A stretch of 64,000 nt of DNA from Aquilaria yunnanensis (GCA_039654915.1 CM077600.1:42516492-42580491); one strand, 5' to 3'; counted from the stretch's first letter, positions 24,438-36,343 are shown. The notes: generated from the sequence alone by a model not told the origin. Translations and numbers: made by a program.

Positions 24438-26240
24438 TTAGTCTTCCGCCTGGGTTTCCTTGCTCTTTTTCTTTTTTTTCTTCTCACTTTTTTCGGTCGG
24501 AGGTACATCTTCACCATTCACAACACCAGTTGCCTCATCTGTGTCTTTGCTTTTCTTCTTCTTTTTCTTCTCTGACTTCTCCGCTGGTGAACCATCGTTA
24601 GCTTTATCTTTGTGCTTCTTCTCCTTCACCTTATCACTCTTCTCTGTCTCCACTTCAGCATCAGCACCACCATCTTTGTTCTTCTTTTTCTTTTTCTTCT
24701 TCTCTTTCTTCTCAGTCTCAACTTCCTCCACCTCCTGTTCTTTCACCTTTTCAGCATATTCCGTTTTAGCCTTCTTCGCCTCAGCTGGAGCAGGGCTGGC
24801 ACTGGTCTCATCCAGTTTGCGCTTATGTCCCTCACCATCTTCCTCATCCCTGCTCTTTTTCTTCTTCTTCTCCTTCTCCTTCTCCACGACAGCAATCTCT
24901 TTCTCTACTACAGGGCCATCCTTATCAGCCACCTCCAGCAAAGAAGAAGCAGCAAGACTAGCAACCACTTTATCCCCACCTTCCGGCAGCACCACATTCC
25001 TTATCCACTCTGCAGGGGTATTCTCATTTGGCTTCCCACGTTTATCCAGCTTCCCATCCGCAATCAACTTCTTTTTCATAGATGCAGTTGGACCCAAGCC
25101 CCACTTCCTTGGGTAAGTATCTCTGTCCATCACCACCCTCTTAATCTTTGCTACCACACCATGGTCGCAGGTAGCCATGACAGCAGTGGTCATCTCCGCT
25201 ATCCCCAATGCAACCGCCTCCCCTTTTGTAGTCATCAATACCACTTCCTCCCCAGCCTCTATATCATTCTCAAACCTCAACAACCCGGGAATCATCAACT
25301 TTGCCCCATAACAAATAGCATTCACAGCCGAATCCTTAACCACCAACCTCTTATAACTAGTCAAAAGCACCTCAAGCGGCATAATCACCCTCCTCAAATA
25401 CGTTTCATCCTTAAAATTGTCATAAACATATTGAGCATCCATAACATCATGCATTGTCACCATATTGTCCCTCTCCCCCAAAATCCCAGACCTCACCCTC
25501 CTCAGTTCCTGCATATGCCCGCCGACCCCAAGAATGAGACCCAAATGCACACACATAGTCCTAACATAGGTCCCCGCCTCACAAGAAATCCAAAAAACAA
25601 CCAAATGCCTATCAGGATCATACTCAAGAAGCTTACTCTCGTAAATGGTCCTTATTCTGAGCTGCCTCTTCACCGCAGAAATCAGAGGAGGCCTCTGAAA
25701 CACGGCGCCAGTAAGAGTCTCGAGCGCACGAGCCACCTTGGCCACTTCGGGCACCTTAGAGTGCAACCTCGCGACGCAGACGTACTCTTTACCAGCGCCT
25801 TGCTGTGACTTGACGAGCCGTGTGGCTCTGTCAATACAAACGATGAGATTGCCAGTGACTTTGGGGTCCAAGGTGCCACTGTGGCCGGTCTTTTCAACGC
25901 GGAGGATTCGTTTGATCCAGGCAACGACCTCGTGGGAGGAGGGGTTCGCCGGTTTATCGAGGTTTAAGACGCCATACCTGACGTATTCGGCGAGGGGCCG
26001 CTTGAGAGGAGAGTGACCGCAGGGAAGCGGAGTGTAGTGGCCGGTCCGGACGTTGAGACGGTCGTAGTTCTTGAGGAGGATGGGCCACTGAGAAGTGTCG
26101 ATGGCGGGAGTGAAGCTCTGTGGCTTGATCATGAAATCGGCGGCGGCAGCATCCTTGTCGGTGTCCTTGGTCTCCGTCTCCTCCGTGGACTTCTTCTTGT
26201 GTTTCTTCTTCTCCGAGCGGCTAAGCTCCACTTCGGCCAT
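24438..26240 (-). CDS. CBF5: dyskerin / CBF5 (NAP57), H/ACA snoRNP pseudouridine synthase
   Basis: A single uninterrupted 600-aa frame. After a basic N-terminal tail and dyskerin-like domain (about 45-95), the TruB-type catalytic domain holds [11 protein letters not shown] with catalytic Asp125 and the [10 protein letters not shown] motif (225-234). A PUA RNA-binding domain follows (about 297-371), then [12 protein letters not shown]. The tail from about 455 is a series of Lys runs alternating with acidic patches, as in nucleolar proteins, and acts as nuclear/nucleolar signals. It isomerises uridine to pseudouridine in rRNA and snRNA, guided by H/ACA RNAs with NOP10, NHP2 and GAR1. It has no introns. 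The long antisense frames across this gene are shadows of the Lys codons. Confidence 0.98.
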   Translation of the reverse strand: MAEVELSRSEKKKHKKKSTEETETKDTDKDAAAADFMIKPQSFTPAIDTSQWPILLKNYDRLNVRTGHYTPLPCGHSPLKRPLAEYVRYGVLNLDKPANPSSHEVVAWIKRILRVEKTGHSGTLDPKVTGNLIVCIDRATRLVKSQQGAGKEYVCVARLHSKVPEVAKVARALETLTGAVFQRPPLISAVKRQLRIRTIYESKLLEYDPDRHLVVFWISCEAGTYVRTMCVHLGLILGVGGHMQELRRVRSGILGERDNMVTMHDVMDAQYVYDNFKDETYLRRVIMPLEVLLTSYKRLVVKDSAVNAICYGAKLMIPGLLRFENDIEAGEEVVLMTTKGEAVALGIAEMTTAVMATCDHGVVAKIKRVVMDRDTYPRKWGLGPTASMKKKLIADGKLDKRGKPNENTPAEWIRNVVLPEGGDKVVASLAASSLLEVADKDGPVVEKEIAVVEKEKEKKKKKSRDEEDGEGHKRKLDETSASPAPAEAKKAKTEYAEKVKEQEVEEVETEKKEKKKKKKKNKDGGADAEVETEKSDKVKEKKHKDKANDGSPAEKSEKKKKKKSKDTDEATGVVNGEDVPPTEKSEKKKKKKSKETQAED

Positions 26241-26321
26241 GACTTACTTTCGCGTTTCTGGGTAGGGTTTAACAGGAGAGGACGTAGTATGAAGTGGAAA
26301 TGAGGGTAGAAATTTGGTGGG

Positions 26322-26340
26322 TTTTATATGATTAGGGTTT
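26322..26340 (-). promoter_or_regulatory. telo-box and TATA box of the dyskerin gene
   Basis: On the minus strand AAACCCTAA (26340-26332) is followed at once by CATATAAAA (26330-26322), about 85 bases before the ATG. Telo-boxes are common in promoters of plant ribosome-biogenesis and translation genes, which fits the product. Confidence 0.7.
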
Positions 26341-26569
26341 TGAGGTTTTAGAGAAGACTTGGGAGGACGATAGAACGAGAACTAGAACTAGAAGAGAAAG
26401 AACATGGACTGGGTCGGTCGGATCAGTGCTAAGCTTGTGTCTGAGCCCGTGTATGTGAGAATGGGCTCCATCGCTGTGGTGCTTTTTGATTCCACAGCCC
26501 ACTTGGCCGATCGCCAAGGAAGGAGCCCCTTTCCTCTCCCTAAATCAGATAAAAAGTTGATCTTGATGG

Positions 26570-26906
26570 ATCTGTAAACAAACAAAACATTCAATAAAAC
26601 ATTTTTAAACAATTCAACGGAATTTAGTTTATGTTCATTTATTAAGCCAAACGAACAAACACAAATAAGTATATATTCATTTTTTTATGTTCACGAACAA
26701 TTTGATTATTTTTCATTTGTTGATTTATTAATTTATTATGAGTAATCTATACATAGATATATTCATTCATTTAAATCATTCACAAACATATTCTATACAA
26801 TGTTTATGAACACATTCATATTCATGTTCGTGTTCGTTAAAACCTACTAAACAAACACAAATAGCTTTCGTTCGTGTTTGTTTAGTTTGTTTACAACTCT
26901 ATTAAT
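26570..26906. mobile_element. hAT MITE, related to the copy at 35782-36343
   Basis: The left end has TGTAAACAAAC and the right end, complemented, GAGTTGTAAACAAAC. Inside are the same phrases as the 35.8-kb element (GTTCATTTATTA, ATGTTCGTGTTCGTT). No coding capacity. The target duplication is not clear here. Confidence 0.6.
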
Positions 26907-27740
26907 CCATTAGGTCCCATCCAAATGAGTTCGTGCTCATTAGCACAATGCATGTAGTCATAGTGTCTGACTAGATTATAACCTGCACTTCACTACAGGA
27001 CAACAAATGAAGATATAAATCTTTTATATCAATTATATTTATAGAGTGAAAAGGTATTAAACAAAGTTGTGAATTCAAAAAAATAAACTATGATCAATTA
27101 AAAAAAACCTGAAAAAATTGAAACATTTGAAATAGGTTGGTAACAAATTTAATAAATAGAAAACATATGACAAAAGACCAACATAGTGAATTTGGGATTT
27201 CAAGACAAATCAGGGTATTAAATGTCACTCATAAAATTTTAGATGCCTAAAATACTAAAACAACAGCTTAGGATAAAGTAATAAAATTGCATACTTTCAA
27301 ATTTTGAGGACCAGAAGACATCACCGCTAACAAAAAAGGACCAACTGTATAATTTACCTTTTTCAGAAAAATAAAATAAAAGCCCAAAAAAGAAAGCAAT
27401 TTCAGCAAAAAAAAAAATGATAAAAATGCATACTTACAAAGTTTGAGGACCATAAGTCAAAGACATTATTGCAGACAAACGAAAAAGTGATTGTGTAATT
27501 GACCCTTTTTCCTGCCCAAAGTAATAATTTCAAGCTAAAGAAAAATGGTCCAACACTCATGCCATTTTTCCGGCACAAAATAAAAATCAACAAAAAAACA
27601 CTTTCGGGCCAAAGAAAATGGCTCATCACATCACCTTTCGATGATTTAGAATATATAATTTTACAATAAATTGCGGCACAACATATACATTATTCTAATG
27701 ATGGAACAAATTTACTATTTAATGGACACTGCCATTCTAG

Positions 27741-27778
<38 letters not shown>

Positions 27779-28318
27779 ATTTTTCTTAGTAATGGTGGAG
27801 CCCTCTTTCAAGTCCCTAAAGGTTTTATTTCTTATCTTTTGTTCCCTATGCTTTTCCATATGACAATTAGGTCCAGATAGACAATATAAGTGCAAGATCA
27901 GCAGATCTACGACTTTAAAGGTTATAGCCAGCAAAGAGAAAAATTACATGTACTGAAAAATGGGTCTTAATGTCATTTTTTTTGGAATTTTTCTTAATAA
28001 TGGTTGAACCTCTTTTTTAGTCTTTAATTTCATTTTTTCCCTTTTGATCTTTAAACCTTTTCATATGACAATTAGGCCTAGATAGACAGGATAAAGGCAA
28101 TGGTGGGATTGACATATTTATATGTTTGCAAAATACAGCCATCGAAGTAAAAAACTCTATGGATTGAAAGAGAGTTTCTTGTACCCCAACATTTAGAAAA
28201 ACCAAAATTTTCAATAGGGTTTTGATATAACACAATGTAGGACGAGAAGAGTGAAAAGTGACAGATAAATATGACTTGCTTATTGAGAGAATAATAAGTT
28301 CAAAATGAATAATGGCAG
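26907..28318. repeat. spacer with two sets of diverged direct duplications
   Basis: Segment 27290-27362 (GCATACTTTCAAATTTTGAG) recurs at 27428-27512 (GCATACTTACAAAGTTTGAG). Segment 27777-27928 recurs at 27983-28140, sharing TTTCTTARTAATGGT, CATATGACAATTAGG and CCAGATAGACA-type wording. A T tract of about 35-40 bases at 27741-27776 lies between them. Similar phrases are typical of transposon termini, but no inverted partners were found. Confidence 0.7.
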
Positions 28319-29152
28319 GTGGAAGAGCTGCAAAGCAGAGGATTAGAGCCGTATGCTTATAAGTGTTATAGAGCACATAATGTTAACCAGCCTCAGGAAT
28401 TGTATAAGAATCTGCAGATTGGTGAAGAGCCAAATTCTGAGAGTGATCATGTCTCCATTTTGGGAAGGATTCTGGCTCATGGAGCATTTGGGAAGCTAGC
28501 TTTTCTCACCTTGAGAGATGACTCGGGGATGATTCCGGTATGCTATTTTTTGTAATTTTTGTTTTAACGATTGTTTCCAGATGATTCATCTTGCATTGTA
28601 TACTGCATAGTCAACACAAATTGTTCTTTTCTTTCTGTAGTTAAACAATTCCATCCTATAGCAGAAGGGATGTTACTCTCTAGCATTTCTGAATAAATTG
28701 CTGTATATCAAATAAATGTCAACAAAAATTGTTCTTTCCTTTTTGCTAAGTTTCTTCTATAGCAGACCTGTTTCTTGGTGGTTTTTTTGTTTTACTTTGT
28801 CAAACATTGCACATAGTAATATGACTCCATATTTCCGTAGGTTAAATCACCTCTAAATTAGATACACTGGTAGATCCTTGCCCCCACCCTTTTCTTCCTT
28901 TCTCACTCTCTCAAATTCTTACACCTTGGACATGTGATGGCCTTTTTTTTTTCCAGAAAAAAAAAAGAAATAAAATAAAATTATTCATTATATGTTCTTG
29001 AATGGGGAAACCAAACACATTATTGATTTTCTTATGCTGGTTGTAGCTTTACTGCGAGAAGGAAAGGCTTATTCAGTTTAAGCAATTAAAAACTTTGGTT
29101 GATATATGTGATATACTTGGTGCATCAGGTTCAATGAAGCAGACCGAAGAAG
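28319..29152 (+). pseudogene. organellar lysyl-tRNA synthetase (OVA5-like) fragment, two exons
   Basis: Exon A (28319-28537, 73 codons) follows an acceptor GGCAG and ends at donor CCG|GTATGC. Exon B (29047-29152) follows TTGTAG and ends at GAAG|GTAATC. Joined, they read VEELQSRGLEPYAYK ... GAFGKLAFLTLRDDSG ... LYCEKERL ... GDILGASG-like (here CDILGASGSMK). This corresponds to the N-terminal anticodon-binding OB fold of the chloroplast/mitochondrial class-II enzyme. Frame and splice sites are intact, but there is no transit-peptide exon upstream and no catalytic-domain exon downstream before the MULE at 31199. The full enzyme charges tRNA-Lys in organelles; this piece cannot. It looks like a copied gene fragment rather than a local gene. 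Confidence 0.85.
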
Positions 29153-30200
29153 GTAATCAGTTTATAGAAAGTTCCCTTTTCCCCTGCTTATTTTCTCTTT
29201 AGACTGTTGTTGATGCTGTTTTGACATCGTGCCTTTGCTCCCAAGCTCCCATTTTTGTAGAAAGCTCCCAAGCTTCCATTCTCCTACAGGTTGAAATATT
29301 ATCAAAATAAGATGTTTGCATATAATATATGTTAAAAGCCCTGTACAGAGATAAAACGTTTAAGGCCACAGTTTAGTTAGGACAGGGTGGCTTAGTTACA
29401 TGCCAGAAACGAGACTGAGAGTTGGAGTTGCATGCACCAAGAGCAAATGTGTGTGTTATGACTCATTATACATCAGTTATTACAATTACATGTAAAAGTA
29501 TATAACCATTGTACATTCCTATCTTTGTTATGATGCAAAATTGAGTTTTTGTTTGTCTATGAAGTTAAATTTTTAAGACCCAAAAGTTTAGGATTTGGTT
29601 AGATGTGTCATTCAATGGTAGTAAATGAGCTGGTTAACTGCTCAGTTTTGAAGTAATGCAAAGTTAAGATTGTATGTAGCTTTCGTGGTCGCTAAACTGA
29701 TAGTATTATAAGCAGTTGAAAATTGATGAAAAAAATTCTGTTTCAAGATTTTGTTTTTTGTATCTCATGTACTCGATTATTGCTATTTTGTGTGTCATTG
29801 TTTCATCTATGTTGTTTAATGATGTGTCGATTTTTTTCTGTGAGAGATTTTAAATTGACTTATATATAGTGTCTGTTACTTTATGTCCCATTCTCTAATG
29901 TGTCATCCACCTCTTCCTCTACTGTGATGGTTTTATAATAATAGCTTTCGTTGCTTTCTCTATTGTCTTACATCTTCAGTATCCTTCATTGTTATTTAAA
30001 TTGAATAGATCATTGTTTGTCCTTCGTTTGTGGTTTCTTGAGATTTTCAGCTTTTATGGTTCTTACTTTATATTTTCATGTTATTAACTTACATATTTTG
30101 GCCTATGGTGTTTACAAGAAATATTTGATTACCAAGATAGGCATATTTGTGTCTGCATGATCGTTATATTGTTGTAATTTTGAGATACTATTTAATTATG

Positions 30201-30231
<31 letters not shown>

Positions 30232-30969
30232 TATTTGTTCCATTCAACTTTTTATTCTCTTTCTTCATCGAATATTTTATTTGTGTTTTCATTGATATTT
30301 TTCCTTTTTATTTCATTTCAGTTGTGTGTTTATTGCTTCAGATATTCATAGTAATTTTTATCATGGGGTAGGAGAAGAATTGCTATGATGTGTAAGAGAA
30401 GGAATGTTCAATTAAGGTAACAGATCTATTTATGAAAGAGATAAAGGAATAGAATTATGTAATTTTTTTCTTATAATTGTATATGTAAATTGTGTATTGA
30501 TAGTTGATCGCTATTTTTTTAAAATTCTTTTACATTAGATTTACATTTTCCTTATTACTTTGAATTGCACCACTTTGATTTCTATCACTTCGTTGGGTTG
30601 GTATCATAATTAAAAAAAATTATGGGTATTTTGTGTTATAATAATATGATTACAAAGAGAGCGTTACGTGATACATCTGTGTTATGTGATTTCTTAATTA
30701 GTCTGGGCAACAAATCACATCAGAATAAATTATGATATTATAGTTATAGTTCGTTTATGTGTCTAGACTGAAACAGAAACTTAGATCTACTGTAATATTT
30801 TTGAAATTAGAAATGGCTTCTACACTTATTTCTTTCATCTCATGTACTGACAATAATTGTATTTTCTTTCTAGGCATCATGTGCTATTTTTTGTACAACA
30901 TTAAACACTATTATGCTCTAATAATCGTATATGCCTCTATTCCTAAATCCTAATGCCACTTAAACAAGT
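29153..30969. other. AT-rich spacer, possibly Helitron interior
   Basis: No lysyl-tRNA synthetase exon and no other coding segment was found. A (TA)n run lies at about 30201-30229. The stretch ends at a Helitron-like hairpin (next entry). Confidence 0.5.
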
Positions 30970-31000
30970 CCCACGGTGGAGCGCGGGCTCGTTCCCCAGT
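30970..31000 (+). mobile_element. Helitron-like 3' terminus
   Basis: The hairpin CCCACG-GTGGAG-CGCGGG (30970-30987, one mismatch that would be explained by a G-to-A change) is followed 9 bases later by CCAG with T next. Plant Helitrons end with such a GC hairpin about 10-12 bases before CTRR-T. The CTRR is imperfect here (CCAG), so this is a degenerate end at best. Confidence 0.45.
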
Positions 31001-31340
31001 GTTATAAGGTATAGTTAATTGGCCATGCTGTAAACACAGTAAATTGCGATATTTCACGTATCACTGCATTTCTGTAAGTTTTTGTTAAATTTACTGCAAC
31101 ACATGAGTTAGGAAATTTTTTTTTTATTTTATTTTAAACAATTTTATTTTAAACATTAATGTATCATACATGCATATATAAAATGACAATATAATTAAGG
31201 CCTAAATACCTATTGCTCCTCTGAACTATGGTGACTCAGACAGTTTATCCCCTAAACTATAAAATGGATCAATTCAAATCCTGAACTATGGTAACTTGGA
31301 CAGTTTGCCCCTTGAACTATAAAGTGGATCAATTTGAACC

Positions 31341-31556
31341 CTAAACTTTGATGAGTGGGGCAATTCGAACCCTAAAATTTGATGAATCTGTTATTTTAAT
31401 CCCTTGACTCAGTCTAATTCTCACGTCATCCATCTTTAACAGAGCAGCTGCTGCCGCTGTCCTCTCCTCCGCCCGATATCTACCTTCCACAACCTTTCTG
31501 GCTTCTTCTTCACTTTCCTCTTCTCTTATCTCTGACACTGCAGCAGCATCCTCCAC
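31341..31556 (-). other. ORF in left MULE arm (71 codons)
   Basis: Encodes MEDAAAVSEIREEESEEEAR and onward to DSSNFRVRIAP. It is the mirror copy of the right-arm frame at 31922-32158. I do not recognise a family. It may be derived from captured sequence, or be open by chance because the arm is one repeated sequence. Confidence 0.35.
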
Positions 31557-31921
31557 AACCGAAGTAGCCTACTCCCTTCTCTCATTTATTCTTGACGCCG
31601 CCTCTATATTCCTCCTGCCTACCTGAGTTTCGATTGGATTTCCTGACATCACAGAAACCCAATAGCATATTGACATCAGAGTTCCAATCAGAGACCCAAT
31701 AGTGGATTAACATCAGCGGAATTGGATATGCCACGATTCTATGCTGCCACTAACAAACAAAGCACGTGAAGAAAAGAAGAGGGCCTAGAAGTTGAGCATG
31801 TTTTTCGTCTTAATGATTCATCTGATTTGTTCAAATACTCTCCATCTAACAAGTGGCACGATTCATCCATCTTAAAGTGACACGATGCGCTGTCAAAGGA
31901 GCGGTGGGGGAGTAGGCTACT

Positions 31922-32158
31922 TTGGTCGTAGAAGAGGCTGCTTGGGTGTCGGAGATAGGAGAAGAGGAAAGTGAAGAAGAAGCCAGAAAGGTTGTGGAAG
32001 GCAAAGATCCAGCGGAAGAGGGGGCAGTGGTGACAGTTGCTCTATTAAATATGGATGGCGTGAGAATTAGGCTGAGTCAAGGGACTAAAATGATTGATTC
32101 ATCAAAGTTCAGGGTTCGAATTGATCCACTTTATAGTTCAGGGGATAAACTGTCCTAG
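31922..32158 (+). other. ORF in right MULE arm (78 codons)
   Basis: Encodes a peptide alignable over about 65 residues with the left-arm frame: SEIGEEESEEEARKVVEG then VRIRLSQGTKMIDSSKFRVRI. It appears to start inside the arm and has no neighbouring exons. Function unknown. Confidence 0.35.
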
Positions 32159-32294
32159 TCACCATAGTTCAGGGTTCGAATTGCCCCACTTATCAAAGTT
32201 TAGGGTTCGAATTAATCCATTTTATAGTTCAGGGGGCAAACTGTCCGAGTCACCATAGTTTAGTGGAGTAATAGGTATTTAGGCCTATAATTAA

Positions 32295-33025
32295 TTATAT
32301 ATTTTAACATAAATATTTATGTTATTTTCTTATTTTTTTAATAACAAAATTCAATTAATATATGTCAACATAATTGAGATTTAAAAAAGAAATTAATTTT
32401 TTATCTTTCATATTACTCACCGTTTTCTTTTAACTTTCACGTGAGCTTTGTCTCTCACATGGTCATCCTTAAAGCTCTTAGCTACAACCACCCTTAGAGC
32501 ATCTTCAGCCGGCTCTCTTTTTGGTAGTTTTTTTATATTTTAGAAATTATTTAATTTTTTTTATTTCAATAATTTCTCCATCTCAATTCTTTAAAATGGG
32601 GAATAGGATAAAAGAGAATAATCAGTTCTCTATCCTTGCAGAATCGCTAAAAAAAATCGACGAGCGAAAAAACCTTGTTTTTTCACATTGCCCACTCTCT
32701 GAAACGACTCAGCTGCGTATCAACTCTTCCGATTCTCCACCATCTTTAAATCTTGTGTTTTCTCTTTGATTTCTACTGGAATTAGGACGAAAGATTGGCT
32801 TTTTAGGTGGATTACGAGTCGAAGATCATGGTTTTTGCACATTTCCTGTTCGTAATTTTCGGTGGGTTTCGAATATATATTCCTCTTCTTTTTTAATTTG
32901 TTCTTTAACGTAGTTCCCCTGTTTTCTTTCTCTGCTTCTGATAATACTGTTAGTTTATGTTTTTCTTTTGTCTCTGATTTCAGGCAATGCCACCGTTTTG
33001 TTCCTCTTCCTCGCTCCGATGTAAG

Positions 33026-33069
<44 letters not shown>

Positions 33070-35780
33070 CTGAGGCTCTCTCTCTGTTTCTGAGGATTTT
33101 CTGGAAGAAACGGCTTTTACGGCTTTTTTCTTCAAGGAGGATTTAATGATTTTTTAGTTTCTTTTAGCGGAGGAATTTTTTTTTCTAGTTTCTTTCGTAA
33201 TGATATTTGAATCCTTTAAAATAAATATAAAACTTCCATAAAAAAAATAAAGGTAAGTCTTAAGTGTCAAAATAAAATGATCGAATTATAAAATTTTATG
33301 ATCGCTTCATCAAATGTAAAAGAAATACTACTGCTATATGTATCAAATACATACTTTTGTATATAGCTTCGTAATTTAAATAATGTTTTTCAAACATTAT
33401 GATTTTTTGTTTTGCATCTTTTTTTGTGCAGAGCTAATTTTCTTTTAAAGTCAGTATTATATAGGTGTAATAATGCATTTAAAATAAAAATTTTATAATG
33501 ATAGTACGTTTTAATGAATTTTTTATTTTTAATGCATCTAAAAAGAAAAAATTCATAGACATTTTACAATTAATGGATTATTATAGCTAAATAATATTAG
33601 ATTTCAAATGACATTAGTTCTAAGAAAAAAAATATATAAATAAAAATAATTTATTTTATATTAAATTGACTTGAGTTAAAATGAATTGTGTATTAACTTA
33701 TAACAGTCAAACTACCCGAAGGTTTCGAGACAAATGATGAAGATCATTGATCGTTGGCAAGCTCAGTCACCTGCATACAAAAACATGAAAAATGGCATTA
33801 GGAGGGCCCCCGAGTATGTCTCGGGAGAGATTTTTCCGACGCTCAAGTCAGTAGAGTTGTAATATAGAGCTTAAGGGAAAGCAAGGGAAATACTCCCTGT
33901 ATGTATAGCCAATAGGTGGGTTTAGTGGGTTTATGCCCTAGTTTCTAAGTCTAATAGGCTTTATTGGGTCTCTATTCATAAACCAAGTATCAGACCCTAA
34001 TAACCCAATAATAATTAAATTTAATCTAGGTTTCATCTACCAGTTTCTGATGTGCTTACTTGTGAAATAAACTTGATTGGAATCTTAGGAATTTGGTATT
34101 GAGCTTGTTGGGTCTTACAAAATCATTGTTTAAGGTAAGGTTTTAAATGTTATGTTAATGCATTTATGTTGTACTTGGCCTTGGGAGTGTTGATTTGTAA
34201 GCCTGGAAGGTTGGGACACACGATAGAAACCATTTTTGCAAGGAAACCGCAAGGTGGCAAGGGTGATCCAAGTGCCCCAAGTTGGCATCCAAAACCACCA
34301 CCAGTGTTGTAAGGACTGAATTGTGGTGGGAACTACGCAAACCTTTTGTTTGCAATCCAAATGGTTGAATTGATTTGATTACCATTCCAATCCCCCCCAT
34401 CTTACTCGGCTCTTGTACATTTTGTTTGGTAACTAGAATTATTGAAATTCTTTTTTATTTATTTGTTTTTATATTTACATATATGATTATACTTATGCAA
34501 TAATGCTTTCTTGTATTGTTTAATATTTAAATTTTATTTCTAAAATTAAACCATGTCTTAGATGCATAAAACCAGTCTATGTGCTTGTTGGCAAAATGGA
34601 AGACAAAATATCTTTCATCATTGATCAACTAGAAAATAAAGTTGAGTAATTCTTTTCCCTTGAGCCTTAGCTAGGGGTACTCATTTGGTTTGATCGGTTT
34701 AGAACTGATCTGAATAAAACAATTCGATTAATTTTTTATTTTTGTAAATTTAATCTAGACCATCTGAATTATAATTTAGTTTTTTCAGTTTTTGTTTGAA
34801 CCATCCAAATTGTAATTCAATTTATCTAATTTTTATAATTAATTTTTTTTGTATTAGAATTAAACACATGATAATTGAAAATGTAAATAAAACTTGAAAA
34901 TGATATGATAAATTTTGATAATATTTCATTTATACCTAAACTTAAGATTTGATTCATAACATATATTCCAAAATTTAAAAAAATGACCTTACATATGTAG
35001 AGTTGATGGGTAAAATTATAAAATTTATATTACTTTTCCGTTTGTTCGATTTTAAGTTTAGGAACCAATAACCAAATAAGAAATTTGATTTTGATCCAGT
35101 CTGAACCAAATAACCAAATAATCGAACCATTTTGTCCAATTCAAATAATCCATTTGGATTATTTGGTTTTATCTAAATAGTGAACATCTTTACTTAGCCC
35201 AACCAACTAACATTTTTTTAAGGACAAACTAGCAAAAAGTAACAAAATTTTATTACACTTTAATCTCAGTTCCAAATCTTAATATTTCAAAGAACTTGAG
35301 ATAATGGAAATGTATATTGAGTGATCGAAAAGTGTGAATCCAAGCTTAGTTCTAAGGTGCATGCATGTTTGGGCCTCTTAAACTCTCTGCCTGTAACAGC
35401 GAACAATAACCTTCTAGCTAGCAAAATGTTGATATTTTGTCCCAACATAAAGAAACAAACAAAAAAGATAGACTAAACCTTATTTTTAGTTTTTATGATT
35501 TTTATTAAATTTTTGAGCTGTTTAATGCCATAAAAAATGTTAAATGGGCTTAATTGTAGGTTACATTATTTTAATAATTGGGTTAGAGGAAGTTTTTTGG
35601 AAGCCATGGTTTGTTTCGGCTCAGCAATTTGATAGTTTTTCCTAATTTTTGACCAATTTTGACTAAATACCAAATGAGTGGATAATTGGACCAATTGGAT
35701 TACTAGTTAATTGAACCGACTGACTTGGTTTGACTTTTACAACCATGATTAGTGTTTCAGTGCCAATAGCACGAGTGTAG
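32295..35780. other. spacer with CT repeat and MITE fragments
   Basis: A (CT)n tract lies at about 33030-33064. The phrase TTAGAGCATCTTCAGCCGGC near 32495 resembles one end of a PIF/Harbinger or hAT MITE but has no partner. Segment 33430-33700 shares AT-rich wording (TTTTATTTTTAATGCATCTA, CAAATGACATTAG) with MITEs near 60 and 62 kb. Around 33720-33900, CCCGAAGGTTTCGAGAC and CCCCCGAGTATGTCTCGGGA look like retrotransposon debris. No gene was recognised. Confidence 0.5.
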
Positions 35781-35781
35781 G

Positions 35782-36343
35782 TAGGGCTATAAACAAATAT
35801 AATGTTCGGTGAACCGTTTGTGAATCATTTAGTAGAGTTCATTTATATTCATTTATTATGCTAAATGAACAAACATGAATATAATTTTTTATTCATTTAA
35901 GTTAAATGAATGAAAAAGAACAAAGTATTTTTTGTTTATTTATATTTACAAATAGTTTGGTTAAATGTTTGTTTGTTTATACTATGCGTTTGTTTGTTTG
36001 TTTGCTCATTTACACATTTATATAATTTTGAAAGTTTATTTATTCCTAATATTTTCTTTTCTTCGTTCTTTCATTTGTTCATGATATTTGATCATGTTGT
36101 TCACGAAAACATTTATTCATATTGTTCGTAAACATGTTTATTTAATAGTATTCATGAATACGTTCGTTTGGTTCACAATAATCTAATTGTTAATGAATGA
36201 ACATGAACACATTCATTTATACATGAATGAATACAAGCATAGAAAATATGTTCATTTATTATTCATGTTCGTGTTCGTTCAAAGTTAAATGAATGAACAC
36301 GAACATAACTCATTCGTGTTTGTTCAGTTTGTTTATAACCCTA
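35782..36343. mobile_element. hAT MITE, 562 bp, perfect 8-bp TSD
   Basis: Terminal inverted repeats TAGGGCTATAAACAAA and TAGGGTTATAAACAAA are flanked by AGTGTAGG on both sides (35774-35781 and 36344-36351). An 8-bp duplication is the hAT signature. The interior is made of GAACA/TGTTC and TTTGTTTG phrases in both orientations, and has no coding capacity. Confidence 0.92.

Larger units (their letters stand above)
31199..32285. mobile_element. MULE with very long TIRs and perfect 9-bp TSD, 1087 bp
   Basis: Both ends read GGCCTAAATACCTATT inward and the inverted homology continues for about 370 bases on each side. The flanks are identical 9-mers, TATAATTAA (31190-31198 and 32286-32294), the Mutator signature. 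There is no transposase. Each arm carries an open frame encoding a similar acidic peptide (31556-31341 minus; 31922-32158 plus) with EEESEEEARKVVEG and VRIRLSQG. The arms have diverged only moderately. Confidence 0.93.

Noticed and set aside
24612..25808. 398-aa plus-strand ORF (and a 218-aa one) opposite dyskerin
   Set aside because: These are antisense shadows: long because Lys-rich coding gives Leu/Phe/Ser-rich antisense frames without stops. No family resemblance, and the minus-strand protein is unmistakable.
32862..33146. 94-aa ORF with Ser-Leu repeats
   Set aside because: Driven by the (CT)n tract; the Phe/Ser-rich remainder matches nothing.
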